Shown: piece after piece, positions 21,576 to 32,455 of the stretch
How the letters are laid out: each line of letters begins with the position of its first letter
How positions within the stretch are numbered: the first letter of the stretch is position 1
Assembly: GCA_963978895.1 (NCBI GenBank)
Contig: OZ022246.1
Location: 17,374,549-17,438,548 of the forward strand
From: Erpobdella octoculata
Lineage: Eukaryota > Annelida > Clitellata > Hirudinida > Erpobdellidae
Direction of reading: 5' to 3'
Length of the DNA stretch: 64,000 bases
Notes under the pieces: generated by a model
What the model was told of the DNA's origin: nothing
What the model saw: the letters and a program-made list of their open reading frames with translations, nothing else
Databases searched by the model: none
Position numbers and translations under genes: made by a program

Positions 21576-21945
21576 TAGGGCTATTAACGATTAATTTAAA
21601 TTTAATAGCTACCTTTTGAAAAATTAACGATTAATTAATAGTTATTTTCGATTAAATCCAAAAATTAAAATTTATAGTGTCATAAGTAACATTTATTGAA
21701 CATACTTGTCGAAAATCGAATTAACACTGGAATGTCTCCTTTATATGTCATCTTTTAACCAAGTATGCAAACAGACAAGTTTGTTGACATTATTTGGTCC
21801 AAGTGATGAGCGTGTTTTATTGACAATATAACCAGCCGAGCTCAACAATTGTTCACATGGAACTGAGGTAGCTGGAATGCACAAAATGGTCTTGGCAAGG
21901 AATGACATTTTATAACGCAGTAATTCATCAGAAGAGTTATTGTCA
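21576..21945 (-). pseudogene. hAT transposase C-terminus with 3' terminal repeat
   Basis: The - strand ORF end (to 21741) reads LAKTILCIPATSVPCEQLLS then SAGYIVNKTRSSL. This is the hAT dimerisation domain of BED-finger transposases. It is followed by a 3' end whose terminus is TAGGGCTATTAACGATTAA (21576 onward), with TTAACGATTAATT words repeated. The rest of the element was replaced by Gypsy gag sequence near 21945. Confidence 0.85.
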
Positions 21946-21949
21946 TTTT

Positions 21950-23560
21950 CTGTGTCTGAGTCAGAAGATATCCACCAACAGTTGTCTAAACAAAACGAAG
22001 TTTTATCAGCAATGGTCGAAAGAATATCAGCAGTCGATATTAAACAAGGGGACCCCCTCACAACGGAATTTCTTTGTCGAATGGAAAAATTCTCACACGA
22101 TCCAGAAAACGATAACCATTACGACGTCTGGTTTCGTCGATTCTCCGATCACCTTGAGGACTATCCTAGAAACAATTACTAGTCTCTATGCTTGACACAG
22201 AAGCTTACGAAACGTTAGCAAACCACATTCTACCTAGAACCGCTGGTGATTGTGATTGGGACGAATTGAACGACATCATGAAAAACTTGTTTGGCCCAAA
22301 GAAAAGTTTATTTCGACAAAGGTTTGAATGTTTTCAAATAACTTTCGATTTGGGTGAGGATATTGGTAGCTCAGCACGAAAATTAAATGCAATGTGTGAA
22401 AAGGCTCAACTCGGTAGAATAGATATAGAAACCAATAAATGCTTAACTATTCATCTTTGCACTAAAAGCTCCTGAATTAATGGTATTTCGGCTTCATTTG
22501 TTGAGAAAATTAGATGAAGATCGAAAGATTACTCTTAACAACCTAGTGCAAGAGTACCAAGCACTTCAAACAGTAAAAGATGATGCTAAAGTACTGGGAA
22601 TGATTCCAACTGAAATAAACAACATACAACGCTACGAACGTAAAAAGCAAAGTGATTATCCACCGAGCCCATGCCCAGTCTGTTTTGGCGATCATTGGAA
22701 GAAAGACTGTCCCTCACGTCAACAGCGTCGAGGAACCAGCTCATACGTGAACTATTCACCACCATTCAGCCCAGACGGTAGTCGTTCGTCAACGCCAAGT
22801 TGGTTTCAACATTGCTCTTGTATAAAGGAAAGATGCCCATCAACACCAAACTATTTCCGACATTGTCATCAGCCACAACAGCCACCAAGATCACATCAAT
22901 TGCACTCTCAGAAATACCGGAAAAATGACTTTGCGTCTTGCCCAAGATCCTCAACCGACAATTTTAAACATCCTTATAAACAGCATAACCATGGGTCAGT
23001 GTCCAGTATTGATGGTGATTCGCGTCGATTAATAAATATCTGCATAAATGGAGTCCAGACTAGACACTGGAGCTGATATTACAGTGATATCACGACCAAC
23101 ATGGATGGCACTCGGTTGCCCAAAGTTCTAACTTTGGGCAACCGAGTGCCATCCATGGTTCTAACCAACAGATGGATGTTTTAAAGCTGCAAACGGACAG
23201 CCACTCAAAATGGATGGTTTCCTAGAGGCAGATTTTTCAGTTAATGATATCACCGGCGAAATTCACCGAGAACATGGATTCTGTTATGTGACTGAAAATA
23301 GTGATCTCATTGGCTACCCCTGGATTAGACAATTACGAGATTTTCAACATGTGTTAAACAAATTTCTGATCCAGGAAACCCGTTCTGTGAATCTCAATGT
23401 AGCTCAACAAGCCGTCATTAACAAACTTAAAGAGTCATACAGCAAAGTTTTCTCTTCACCGGACCGTGGACGATGGCCACGAAGGTCTTCACTGTCAGTA
23501 TCCCGTACACGAAGGATGTTTGTTCCACAATGCACTGAAGACCCTAAAATTACTAAAATG
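21950..23560 (+). pseudogene. Ty3/Gypsy gag-protease relic
   Basis: Gag segments are 21995-22182 (VERISAVDI...FLCRMEKFSHDP), 22188-22475 and 22480-23030. A zinc knuckle CPVCFGDHWKKDC lies near 22671, and the protease start LDTGADITVIS near 23061 in a shifted frame. After a palindrome the spacer to RT continues (DGFLEADFSVNDITGEIH) and stops near 23540, with no RT. There are at least three frameshifts. It may be the same family as 16994-18960, but order and missing parts show a separate fragment. Confidence 0.85.
23101..23156. repeat. Perfect 27-bp palindrome with 2-nt loop inside Gypsy protease
   Basis: Arm 23101-23127 is exactly inverted at 23130-23156. It reads as a fold-back duplication of the coding sequence for the segment after DTGADITVIS, and it destroys the frame. 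Confidence 0.95.
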
Positions 23561-23569
23561 TCTATATGC

Positions 23570-24683
23570 TTAGTGAAAAACCTCGGCCCGTACCACCTTG
23601 ATTTAAGGTTTAGCTTGGCCCGTAAAAAGACCTTAAAATAACGGCTTGGCCCGACCGTTGATAAACTTGACTAAGCTACTTTTAAAGGGCACAAAACCTC
23701 AAAATACTAAGTTTTACATCTGTAATGCTTGCAGTTGTTGATTAGCAGTTATTTTAAAATCAAATAACCCTTATTTTGACCCCACATTTGAAGTCTTTTT
23801 TTTTGAGTAGATACTAAGTATTAATTTTTACATCTGTAGCAATTACAGTTGTTGAGTAGCAGTTACTTTAAAAACCCAATAACCCTATTTTCCACCCCAC
23901 ATTTGAAGTCCTGGAAACCAAATTTTCAAAAAATGGTGAAACGCGTTTATCATTATTTTTAGAGTAGAAACTAAATACTAATTTTAACTTTTGTAGCATT
24001 CACAGTGTTTGAGTAGCAGCTACTTTAAAAACCAAGTAATCCTATTGTACACCCCACATTTAAGGTCCTGGAAACAAAATTTGTAAAAAATAGTGAAACA
24101 CGTATATCTTTATTTTTAGAATAGAAACTAAATACTAATTTTTACATCTGTGGTATTTACAGTTTTTGAGTAGCAGTTACTTTAAAAAAACAAATAATCC
24201 TATTTTCCACCCCACATTTGAAGTCCTGGAAACCAAATTTTCAAAAAATGCTAAAACACGTATTTCATTATTTTTGGAGTAGAAACTAAATACTAATTTT
24301 TACTCCTGTAGCATTCACAGTTTTTGAGTAGCAGCTACTTTAAAAACCAAATAACCCAATTTTCCAACCCACATTTGAGGTCCGGGAAACCGATTTTTCA
24401 AAAAATGGTGAAACACGTATCTTTTTATTTTTCAAGAAGAATCCATATACCAAATTTCAAAATCTCCTCATTTTTGGTTTTCGATATATACATTGTTTTA
24501 GAAAAAAGTTTGTTTTCCAGTGTCTTCCCCTCAGGAGCAAAATTTTCAAAAATCCTTTCTTAGTGGATGCTTAGGCAATAAAAGTAATATAAGTTCTAAA
24601 TTTCACGTTCCTAGGATGAGGCATTTGAGCTCGGCATTGATTATCAGTCAGTCAGGACATGTTCTTTTATATATATATATAGA
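23570..24683 (-). mobile_element. Helitron-like minisatellite element, copy 1
   Basis: On the - strand it starts TCTATATATATATATAAAAG at 24683, followed by AACATGTCCTGACTGACTGA. It then carries about four tandem units of about 157 bp (marker CCAGGACTTCAAATGTGGGG). The inverted copy at 62139-63222 has the same start and repeats. The TC start and (TATA) onset suggest a Helitron 5' end, but I could not identify a CTAG hairpin end, so the class is tentative. Confidence 0.6.
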
Positions 24684-25916
24684 TTTGGTTTTCTAATAAA
24701 TAGTTATAACGAATTAACTCGTAGTAACTTATACGATAGAAACGATATAACAAGGTGGTAGTGAGCAATTGTGATAGACATATTCACAAATGATAAGAAT
24801 AGTCTCTTCGACGGGCACATTTTTAAAGAGGCTTTCAACATTGAGTGATGCAATGATGCCGTCAGAAGAGAAGCCATGAATTAAATTAACAAATTCTTGC
24901 GAAGATTTAAGACTGAACAAATTTGGACAGTATGGTGTAAGCAAAGTATTAATATATTTAGCTAAAGTATAAGTAGCTGTAGGACACTGTGAAATTATTG
25001 GTCTTAAAGGATAATCTTTTCTATGAACTTTCACTGTGCAATTTAAATATGCAGGAGAAAAATCACCAACAAGCTTTATTAATGTCTTTTCTTGAGTGTG
25101 TTTGCAGTTTTTCAATAAATTCGTTTGTGCGTTGTTTAATGTTGTTGGTAGGATCATGGCTTATCTTTTTTAATTTATTAACGTTGCTGGTTATGTCATC
25201 AAGCTTCTTCAAATACTATTGTCGATCCATAACAACATAACTTGAGCTCTTATCAGTTTTTAACAACACAATATTATTGTTATTTTTCAATGATTTAGCA
25301 GCCCGTCGAAGTCTAGGTGAAACGGCGGATTGTAAGCGTACATTCCCGTGTATGTAGCCTTCTCGTTTTAACTCTGCATCGAGCCTATCATAAAAAAACA
25401 CGACGCCTTCACTCCGAAAAAGAAGCAAACGACTGAAAAGATCCTCCAATTCCACCTGCTTATGCATAGGGTCATATTGCTTGCTGATTTGGTAATTATA
25501 TCCTAGATCTAGAAACTCCTTTTCATCATGAGAGAGATCATATGCAGACAAATTCAAAAAACTATCTTTCACGTTTTTGATGAAAAACTGACCTTTGTAT
25601 AAGAGAGAAAGTTTTCTAACAATACATGTTTTTCTAGCTGACTCTAATTGATTGAAATGATTCTCGACATATTGAAGAAAAGAGACCTGTAGTTGATGCT
25701 CGATAGAAGAGAGAGTGGAATCTAGCATAGAGCTGTATTTAAGATTGAATTCATCCAGCTGATTTTCACATAAAACACATTCATCTTGCAAAACGGAGCA
25801 TACATACTCCCGAAGACTAACATAAGTAATAGTTTTTGCCAAATTTGAGCGATATTTATTAATAGCAAATTTCGGCATTAAATGTTCAGATGAACAAGCT
25901 CGTAAAAACACTAGTC
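24684..25916 (-). pseudogene. PLE N-terminal and RT part 1 (inverted half)
   Basis: From 25911 the - strand reads FLRACSSEHLMPKFAINKYR, a coiled N-terminal region and LLKTDKSSSYVVMDR (PLE RT motif 1). After a frameshift come VHRKDYPLRPIISQCPTATY and SLNVESLFKNVPVEETI (motif A, where the catalytic Asp is Asn). Sequence ends at 24684 against the Helitron-like element. The second half of RT lies on the opposite strand from about 26033. Confidence 0.88.
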
Positions 25917-25929
25917 TCTATTTAAGAGA

Positions 25930-26792
25930 AATAAGCTTTTTTACTATTCGTTATCACCCACGATGTTCTGAGATGTAGGATCCAACGTCTCCATCGGTAC
26001 TTCAGGACAGCAGTCTCGACAGTCAGCAAGTACACCATTTCAACACCCTGGTGGTGGCCTATATTTACAAATTGATGGCATTGCTATGGGTTCACCACTG
26101 GGGCCATTGTTTGCTAAATTATTACATGGGTCTTTTGGAAATTAATATCTTCAAAACATTCAACAATAAACCAATTCTATATGCCAGGTACGTCGATGGT
26201 ATTTTCGTTCTCGTATCATCTAATCAAGACATTTTGAATTTAAAAAAGAAGTTTGAAGACAACTCTGTTTTAACTTTTACTTATGAAAACTCTAATATAA
26301 ATAACCAACTCGCATTTCTGGATACCCTCGTCGAAAAAACTTCTCAAGGATTGAAATGTTCAGTTTATGTGAAACCGTTTAATTGCGGGGCTTGCCTTAA
26401 CGCAGACAGTGAATGCCCTGACAGGTACAAAACTGCTGTTGTCAACAATTATCTTTTCCGAGCCTACAAGTTTAGCGAAAATTGCACAGATTTTCATAAG
26501 GAATTAGTCCGTATCAAACAGCTACTTGTAAACAATAACTATTCGAATTCATTTTTTCGACAACCTCATTAGTAAATTCATTTCTAGCAAAGTTTAGCCC
26601 AATAGTTGCATTAATGCTACTATACCTGATCCTGGTGTACCCAATTCTACCATTTTAAATGATGTCCCGTTATTCTATTGTAATCAGATGCATTTGAATT
26701 ATTTGATGGATGAAAGAGCTATCAGGAAAATCATAAAAAAGAATGTTGTACTCTGTCAACCTGACAAGCATAGATTGAGGATACTCATCTAC
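25930..26792 (+). pseudogene. PLE RT part 2
   Basis: A short N-terminal-like stretch (25930-26030) is followed by LYLQIDGIAMGSPLGPLFAK (RT motif B, about 26061). Motif C has the form YARYVDGIFVLV, so the second Asp of YVDD is Gly. The thumb region then runs to about 26780. The ORF is cut at 26792 by a hAT MITE and resumes at 28097. Both catalytic motif changes show the copy is dead. Confidence 0.9.
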
Positions 26793-28088
26793 TAGGGATG
26801 TCACGGGTACCCGAACCCGAGTTCGGTACTACCCGGTCTTTTTCTGATACCCGAACTCGAACCCGAAAGTGTGAAAATTTGATACCCGAACCCGAAAATG
26901 TAAAAACTTGATACCCGAACCCGAAAATAAGAAAACTTGATACCCGAACTCGAACCCGAAAATGTGAAAACTTGATACCCGAACCCGAAAATTTATAAGC
27001 CTAATACCGAACTCGGAGTTGTGAACAAATAAATATTTATAAAAGCTGTGTCTTATAGATCAATAAATTACAAGTTTTGTTGACGTAACATATTATACTA
27101 ATCGCAAGCGTAGAAGTTTTGTATTATCACCTTTGCGTAACAAATAACACAAATACGTCATTTTATTAGTGATTGTGTAAACTAGACCACTAATCCGTTT
27201 GATTATCAGGCCGGACCGAGCCGCGAACGAACTAAAATAATTAAGCCTCCTTCGGTCGAAGAAATCGCGCATAGCCATGACTCTAAACTTTTTACTTCAG
27301 TTATATAACCTTATATTTATTCATTCATATCCTCAAAGTTTATCTGATATAACAAAGACCCTTTGTTATAAAGATAATCTTGCATAATCCTAAACTTTAA
27401 CTGGCAAAGTCTATAAATGATCTATGCGTCACAGTCATTTTATTGGCAAATGTGTAAGCCAGAACACTAATCCGCCTGATTACCCGCCCGGACAGATCCG
27501 CAAAAAAAAATAATAAATTACAATAATTTAAGAGGTAACGTATTATACTAATCGCAAGCCATACAAGTTTTTTATTATCACCTTTGCGTAACAAATAACA
27601 CAAACAGGCCATTTTATTGGTGAGTGTGTAAGCTAGACCACTAATCCGCCTGATTATCTGGCCGGACCGAGCCGCGAACAAACTAAAATAATTGAGCCTC
27701 CTTCGGCCAAAGAAATCACATTATTTGGAAAGCTAAAAAATAACTTGTTAGAGTTTATTCAATACGTGTAAAGTTCAATGGATGAATTGATCGCTATCGT
27801 TTGTATATGTATATACACTAGGTAAATTTAAAATCAATCCAGGAATTTGAAATCATAAGCCAGTAGGTACCCAAACCCGAACCCGAACCCGGTTTTTGGA
27901 AAACTACAAACCCGAACCCGAACTCGAACCCGAAAACCTGAGTTTCACAAACCCGAACCCGAAAACTCGAGTTTTACAAACCCGAATTCGAACCCGAAAA
28001 CTCTAGTTTCACAAACCCGAACCCGAAAACTCTAGTTTCACAAACCCGAACCCGAAAACTTCAAAAAGTACTACCCGTGACATCCCTA
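26793..28088. mobile_element. Non-autonomous hAT element with CCCGAA arrays
   Basis: Perfect terminal repeats TAGGGATGTCACGGGTA and TACCCGTGACATCCCTA are flanked by the 8-bp duplication tcatctac (26785-26792 and 28089-28096). Both subterminal regions are dense arrays of GAACCCGAA (26806-26995 and 27870-28062). The interior (27040-27700) holds an imperfect duplication of about 430 bp with no transposase. Removing it would leave a continuous PLE reading across the site. Confidence 0.95.
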
Positions 28089-28096
28089 TCATCTAC

Positions 28097-28420
28097 TATA
28101 AAAATCTAAAAACCAGGAACTTGGTTATTAAGAACAACCTCTCCTTCAAACCCACTACACTACAGCAGACTCATCTTGTGTATCTTTTCCAATGCCCGCT
28201 TCCACGTTGTACGGTGGAGACATATATCGTACACACTCGTACCAGTCTTGTTCGACGGCTTACCATGCACTTCATTATTTACCAACACGCAATCTTCTTG
28301 ACGACAATACTTCAATACTATATAAAGAGAATAATTTCACACGTTTGAGGATCAATAAGGAATTCGATACTTTCCCAACAATATTAAAGCTTTTTGATTC
28401 TTCTACTTCATTATTAATAT
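28097..28420 (+). pseudogene. PLE GIY-YIG endonuclease end
   Basis: Continues the PLE after the MITE: YYKNLKTRNLVIKNNLSF, TTLQQTHLVYLFQCPLPRC and VRRLTMH. The YIG segment is decayed (ETYIVHT). The stretch FDTFPTILKLFD follows before the SINE insertion. Confidence 0.85.
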
Positions 28421-28422
28421 AT

Positions 28423-28636
28423 GCTAGGTTAGCTGAGTTGGTAGAGCGTTAGCCTTGAATGTGAGAGCTTCACGGTTCGACTCCCACTCACTGCCTAGTA
28501 GCCCATATCAACGGAAAACTTAGCGGATAAAATCGTTTTCTCCGTGGGGCATGTAAAAGAACAGCGCCTTTGAACAAAGCGGAAAAGGCGCTCAATAAAT
28601 TATCAAACATTTACATTTACATTTTTTACATTTACT
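28423..28636 (+). mobile_element. tRNA-derived SINE, family 1, full length
   Basis: A Pol III A box (TAGCTGAGTTGG, 28430-28441) and B box (GGTTCGACTCC, 28474-28484) form a tRNA-like head. A body with TGCCTAGTAGCCCAT and GTGGGGCATGTAAAA follows, with a tail of repeated TTTACATTTACA. A head-truncated copy lies at 53387-53546. The head does not fold as an intact tRNA gene, since no acceptor-stem pairing is seen. Confidence 0.82.
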
Positions 28637-28639
28637 TCC

Positions 28640-28958
28640 GTTCATCTCCGTCAGGATCCTGTACTTGCTTCTGATGCGTTCGTTGCTGACTGTCGAGACT
28701 GTTGTCCTGAAGTACCCGGGGAGACGTTGGAACCTACGTCTCAGAACATCGTGGGTGATAACGATTTCTCTTGAATGGAAACTAGTGGTTTTACGAGCTT
28801 GTGTATATGTAATAATGTAAGATGGCATAAGATTTTCTTTAAGACAAGCTCGATTAAAAATGAGTCTCCATTTAGCCGCTATGAGTTTTATAGATACTTT
28901 CTCAATATTTCGGAACAACGTTTTTTGTCTACTGCAACGCGTATTAAGAAAAGTATTA
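28640..28958 (-). pseudogene. PLE N-terminal fragment, longer version
   Basis: The - strand reads FRNIEKVSIKLIAAKWRLIF, NRACLKENLMPSYI, then REIVITHDVLRRRFQRLPGY. The fragment continues about 60 codons past the usual RACLKE stopping point. A similar stretch, in + orientation, starts the second half of the inverted PLE at 25930. Confidence 0.78.
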
Positions 28959-28979
28959 ACATTAAAACCTTCTTTATTT

Positions 28980-29022
28980 CAGACTTACGGGCCGTTTCGG
29001 CTTTCGCCATCTTCAGAGTCTG
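28980..29022 (-). ncRNA. Hammerhead ribozyme motif R3 (PLE)
   Basis: Helix I is CAGACU/AGUCUG, a perfect 6 bp. Core CUGAAGA is followed by the extra U, helix II GGC/GCC capped by a GAAA tetraloop, then GAA. Helix III is ACGG/CCGU with a 1-nt loop, and the cleavage site is GUA. All core residues are intact. Sequence-identical to R9 at 57557. Confidence 0.8.
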
Positions 29023-29281
29023 TAAATACAATCGCGTAAAAGGAGACAAAAGATAAGAAAACATGTAATAACTAAATATACAAATAAACTAATATCCTCA
29101 TGGAATTATCTTAATAGAAGGATATTAATAAAAATAATCAAATTTAGACACTGTAATTAAATTAACGTACATAAAATAAACTGGAGTTATGAGGATAAAA
29201 TAAGTATAATTAAAAACGTTTAATTAAAGGATAAATAATTAAATTAAGTCGAAATTACATAAGATATTTAAATAAATAAAA

Positions 29282-29580
29282 TCAAGAATATCTCCGCTTT
29301 CGTCGAACAGTGATGTTTGAAAGTAAATGGAGGAAGGAACTGGACGAGTACGAACAATTGTCATCAATCGGACATTCTTCTTCGACACAGGTGCGCGCGG
29401 TATCATCAGGACTAACAGGTTGATCCAAGTCATCAACAACGGTCGTGAAAGAACAAGGACTTTCTGTGAGGATATTTTCTAAAGTATCTTTAGATGACGG
29501 ATCTTGCGTTGTATCGAAATATTGTGAAAAAGAGCATGCGTCCAAAACGTTTGTTTGTTTTATACATATCACAATTATGA
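29282..29580 (-). pseudogene. PLE C-terminal acidic tail
   Basis: The - strand frame reads DACSFSQYFDTTQDPSSKDT, then CVEEECPIDDNCSYSSSSFL and ends VRRKRRYS. It is the same low-complexity, basic-ended tail as at 56978-57247, where it is followed by a hammerhead motif in the same order. Together 28640-29905 form a mini-PLE on the - strand. Confidence 0.8.
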
Positions 29581-29585
29581 TTAAG

Positions 29586-29688
<103 letters not shown>

Positions 29689-29696
29689 TTAATACA

Positions 29697-29905
29697 GGCT
29701 AGTAGAAAGATAGAGTGCCATGTGGCAGAAACAAGTTTCCTAGCCACTCCCTCTATTGTTCGAAACCACTTCCACTGTGAAAAACTAATTTGAGACCAAA
29801 AATTTTTGGATTCTGTATTATCAGACTGACAGTCCATTTCGACATAGATCAAGTTTTTCATTGGGAGTCTCATTGAGGTCACCAGAGATGCCATGGGCAC
29901 CATCA
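29697..29905 (-). pseudogene. PLE N-terminal fragment with degenerate ribozyme upstream
   Basis: The - strand reads WKWFRTIEGVARKLVSATW, then HSIFLLACIKD before (TA)n. The same block upstream (about 29825-29880) has a GAGACU/AGUCUG-like helix I around a decayed hammerhead core. Confidence 0.7.
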
Positions 29906-30059
29906 GTCACTTCATAAGCAGAACCGAATGAATCAATGGGTACATTGCTACACGGCACAAAGTCATCTTCACCCGCTGAAGTTTCATCGAAGATTATATC
30001 AGTATTTCGTGTGCAATCAGTGACATGTTGACCTAAGATGAGAGAATCACTTATCGAAA

Positions 30060-30260
30060 GAGAATCAGAATCCTGTTTCTTCCTGTTGTGGGACTGATGA
30101 TGCCCACGTCATATATGGTGCTTTACTGGAACCTCATCGGAAGAGTCTAGTAAATTTTAAAAGTCTATCGAACCCCCGTTTCCGCCTGTTGTGTGACTGA
30201 TGGTGCCCAGTATGTCTGCGGTGCCTCAACAAAAGAACCTATTAAATTTGGATTGTGTGA
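30060..30260 (-). repeat. About 105-bp imperfect tandem duplication
   Basis: The blocks around CTTCCTGTTGTGGGACTGATG (about 30078) and CCGCCTGTTGTGTGACTGATG (about 30183) align over roughly 100 bp, including TGCCCA and ATTAAATTT. On the - strand it lies in an open stretch rich in Ser, Thr and Gln, possibly a PLE tail. No family was recognised. Confidence 0.55.
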
Positions 30261-30654
30261 TGTCTCACTATGATGCATGACTGATTCAAAACTGTAGCTT
30301 GAAACTAGACCCAAGCCAGCTGACACTGCATACATTATCATGTAAGCCAGAACATCTCCTAGTAAATGACTGTCAGTCTGATGCTTTTTCATCAGAAACA
30401 TCATTAACAAGAAGATAACAAGAATAATTGCAGCTTATTTCACATCCTAGTTGTTCAAATGGCTTGTTGTCATAGAGACTTGCAAGACTTGTCATCATAT
30501 TTAGCGATAAACAGAAACAGCTCATTTTAGCACATTTTTGGAAACTTGTTTCTAAAAAAGGCAGCGTAATAAAAAACTTTGGCTGAGTTTATTTTCTTCA
30601 CCAGCCGGTGAAGAAAATAAACTCAAAAACTAGACAACGCGAAGAGTTCAGGTT

Positions 30655-30835
30655 TTGCATTAGATTTGTGCTCCAAAGTTAGGCACTTTTGGCCTGGAAA
30701 GGTTTTTTTGGCCCCCCTGAGCCGGATGATCGGAGTAGAAAGTCCAAACCTTCTTAACTTTCTTCCCCTGTATGAGAACTACCTCCTTGCCAAATTTCAT
30801 CAAGATCGCTCCGGTGGTTTAGATATTAGTTTATT
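30655..30835 (-). mobile_element. Helitron internal fragment
   Basis: Matches the middle of the 31522-31963 Helitron (AGGCACTTTTGGCNTGGAAA, then CCAAACCTTCTTAACTTTCT and ACCAAATTTCATCAAGAT-type blocks). Both termini are missing. Confidence 0.6.
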
Positions 30836-30867
30836 TGTATATTTAGTAATTACATGTTGAACCTTGT

Positions 30868-31238
30868 AGTCTGAAGTTGAGACATTTATATCTTGTGTTA
30901 TTTCGTGGTGGATTGTACGCCATCCAAGTTTCTGATATATGTGGCTCGTAAAAACATATCAACGTTATGTTTCCTTATAATATATATCTTAAAAACATAT
31001 ATATCTCGATAGCTATTAAATTAGCTAGTGACGGATTGTACGCCGTACAACTTATATACTATCGAGCATTGATTCGTACCCATTCATAGTCGAGTGTTGT
31101 GTTCAACATACCCCAACAAAAGCGCTTAACAACCACTGTTTTTTGGCGGTGGAAGTGGCGCAGATGGTAAGGTAGTTGGCATGATGCAAGGCGGTGTTGC
31201 CGATCCGACAGTCGTGGGTTCGAGTCTGAAGTTGAGAC

Positions 31239-31246
<8 letters not shown>
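30868..31246 (+). mobile_element. tRNA-like SINE-type unit, family 3, with 24-bp terminal direct repeats
   Basis: The 24-bp block starting AGTCTGAAGTTGAGACATTT occurs at 30868-30891 and 31223-31246. Between them a body of about 280 bp is followed by a tRNA-like segment with A box TGGCGCAGATGG and B box GGTTCGAGTCT (31156-31228). (TA)n follows at once. The layout suggests a monomer followed by the start of a second one. Confidence 0.65.

Positions 31247-31296
<50 letters not shown>
31240..31296. repeat. (TA)n microsatellite
   Basis: TA tract that tails the tRNA-like unit. Confidence 0.95.
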
Positions 31297-31299
<3 letters not shown>

Positions 31300-31500
31300 T
31301 GTTGCATTTTTCTATAAAAAACACATAATTGCACCTGATTGTTTTTCCAAAGTAACTTTTTACAATAATTTAAAAAAAATTCTAAATAGCCTACAACCTA
31401 TTCTCAGACCTACCAAATGTACACAAAAAATTTCATAAAAATCGGTTCAGCCGTTTCGGAGGAGTTTGAAGTCAAACACTATGACACGAGATTTTTATAT
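31300..31500 (+). repeat. Retroposon-like tail with ATCGGTTCAGCCGTTTCGGA
   Basis: Contains AAATTTCATAAAAATCGGTTC and CAGCCGTTTCGGAGGAGTTTG. This text is common near the ends of invertebrate retroposons and Helitrons. No coding part is attached. Confidence 0.45.
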
Positions 31501-31521
31501 AGATAGAGATATATACATATA

Positions 31522-31961
31522 CTGGCGGGGTTACCCGGTGTTGGTTGGGGTTTTCAGAGGTTTTGTATTGCTTTTCTCTCTTGCTCCCGTTTCATTCCCC
31601 GCTTCCGGTCGCTTTCTCGTTCCCGGTCACTTTTCCATTCCCGCTTGCTATCCCGTTCCCGCTCATTTCCTTTTCCACTCCTTCCTAACTTCTTTTAGCC
31701 CATAAAACGTAAAGTGCTAAAAGTTGCTTGAAGCCTTCAAACGTTGTCACGTAAGCTAAATTTGAATTGCATTACGCAATTACTTTTATGGTCGTACATA
31801 GGCACTTTTGGCGTGGAAAGGTTTTTTGGCCCCTCTGAGCCGGGAGATGGGAGTCCAAACCTTCTTAACTTTCTTTTCCTGTATGGGAACTACCTCCTTA
31901 CCAAATTTCATCAAGATCCCTCCAGCGGTTCAGATTTCTATAAAGGACAGACTCACAAACA

Positions 31962-31963
<2 letters not shown>
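31522..31963 (-). mobile_element. Non-autonomous Helitron with minisatellite
   Basis: On the - strand it begins in (TA)n near 31963-32001, passes ATGAATGTTTGTGAGTCTGT and the GAAAGCGACCGGAAGCGGG-type minisatellite, and ends with hairpin-forming ACCCCAACCAACACCGGGT. The terminus is CCAG at 31525-31522, one base different from the usual CTAG. It shows the same design as 60247-60743. Confidence 0.72.
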
Positions 31964-32003
<40 letters not shown>

Positions 32004-32019
32004 TTTGTTTATAATCGCC

Positions 32020-32052
32020 CTGATGATGACAAAACGTCGAAACTGGCCAGTT
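32020..32052 (+). ncRNA. Hammerhead ribozyme motif R4 (PLE, helix I lost)
   Basis: Core CUGAUGA, the extra U, helix II GAC/GUC with a 5-nt loop, GAA, helix III palindrome ACUGGCCAGU and cleavage site GUU are all present. Flanks GCC and UCU do not pair, so helix I is decayed. Confidence 0.6.
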
Positions 32053-32099
32053 TCTCACCTTGCATTAAATGTTACTGTTAGACGTAGATAACACCACAT

Positions 32100-32455
32100 G
32101 CTAGCTACAATAACTTTATTTTTATCTTGGAAAATATATCTTACTTTTTAAGCTTCATTAATATAATTATGTTTAAATATTTTATACATTATACTTTCTA
32201 CTTTTTATTTTGAACTTCTAATTTACTTTTTAACTTTTGTGCAACTTTGTCTTGTTATATGTTTATCAAGTTTTATCTCTCGCCTTTACCTTTAAAATAA
32301 ATTAACCTATTAATTTAATATGTACGTAGTTTTATATATTTATTACTTCTCTTTTTCAACCATTTCAATATCCTGTATAAATTGTATCTCATTTTTTAAA
32401 TTACTAAAATTGAGTCTTTTTGTTTTTACACATCACTACTCATATATATATATAT
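32100..32455. other. AT-rich intron stretch, nothing recognised
   Basis: Poly-pyrimidine and AT-rich sequence after motif R4 and up to the tRNA-like unit. It may be the non-coding remainder of a PLE terminal repeat. No gene is seen. Confidence 0.4.

Noticed and set aside
28423..28500. tRNA gene with TAGCTGAGTTGG / GGTTCGACTCC boxes
   Set aside because: Followed by a body and repetitive tail shared with 53387-53546, so it is a SINE head; no acceptor pairing.
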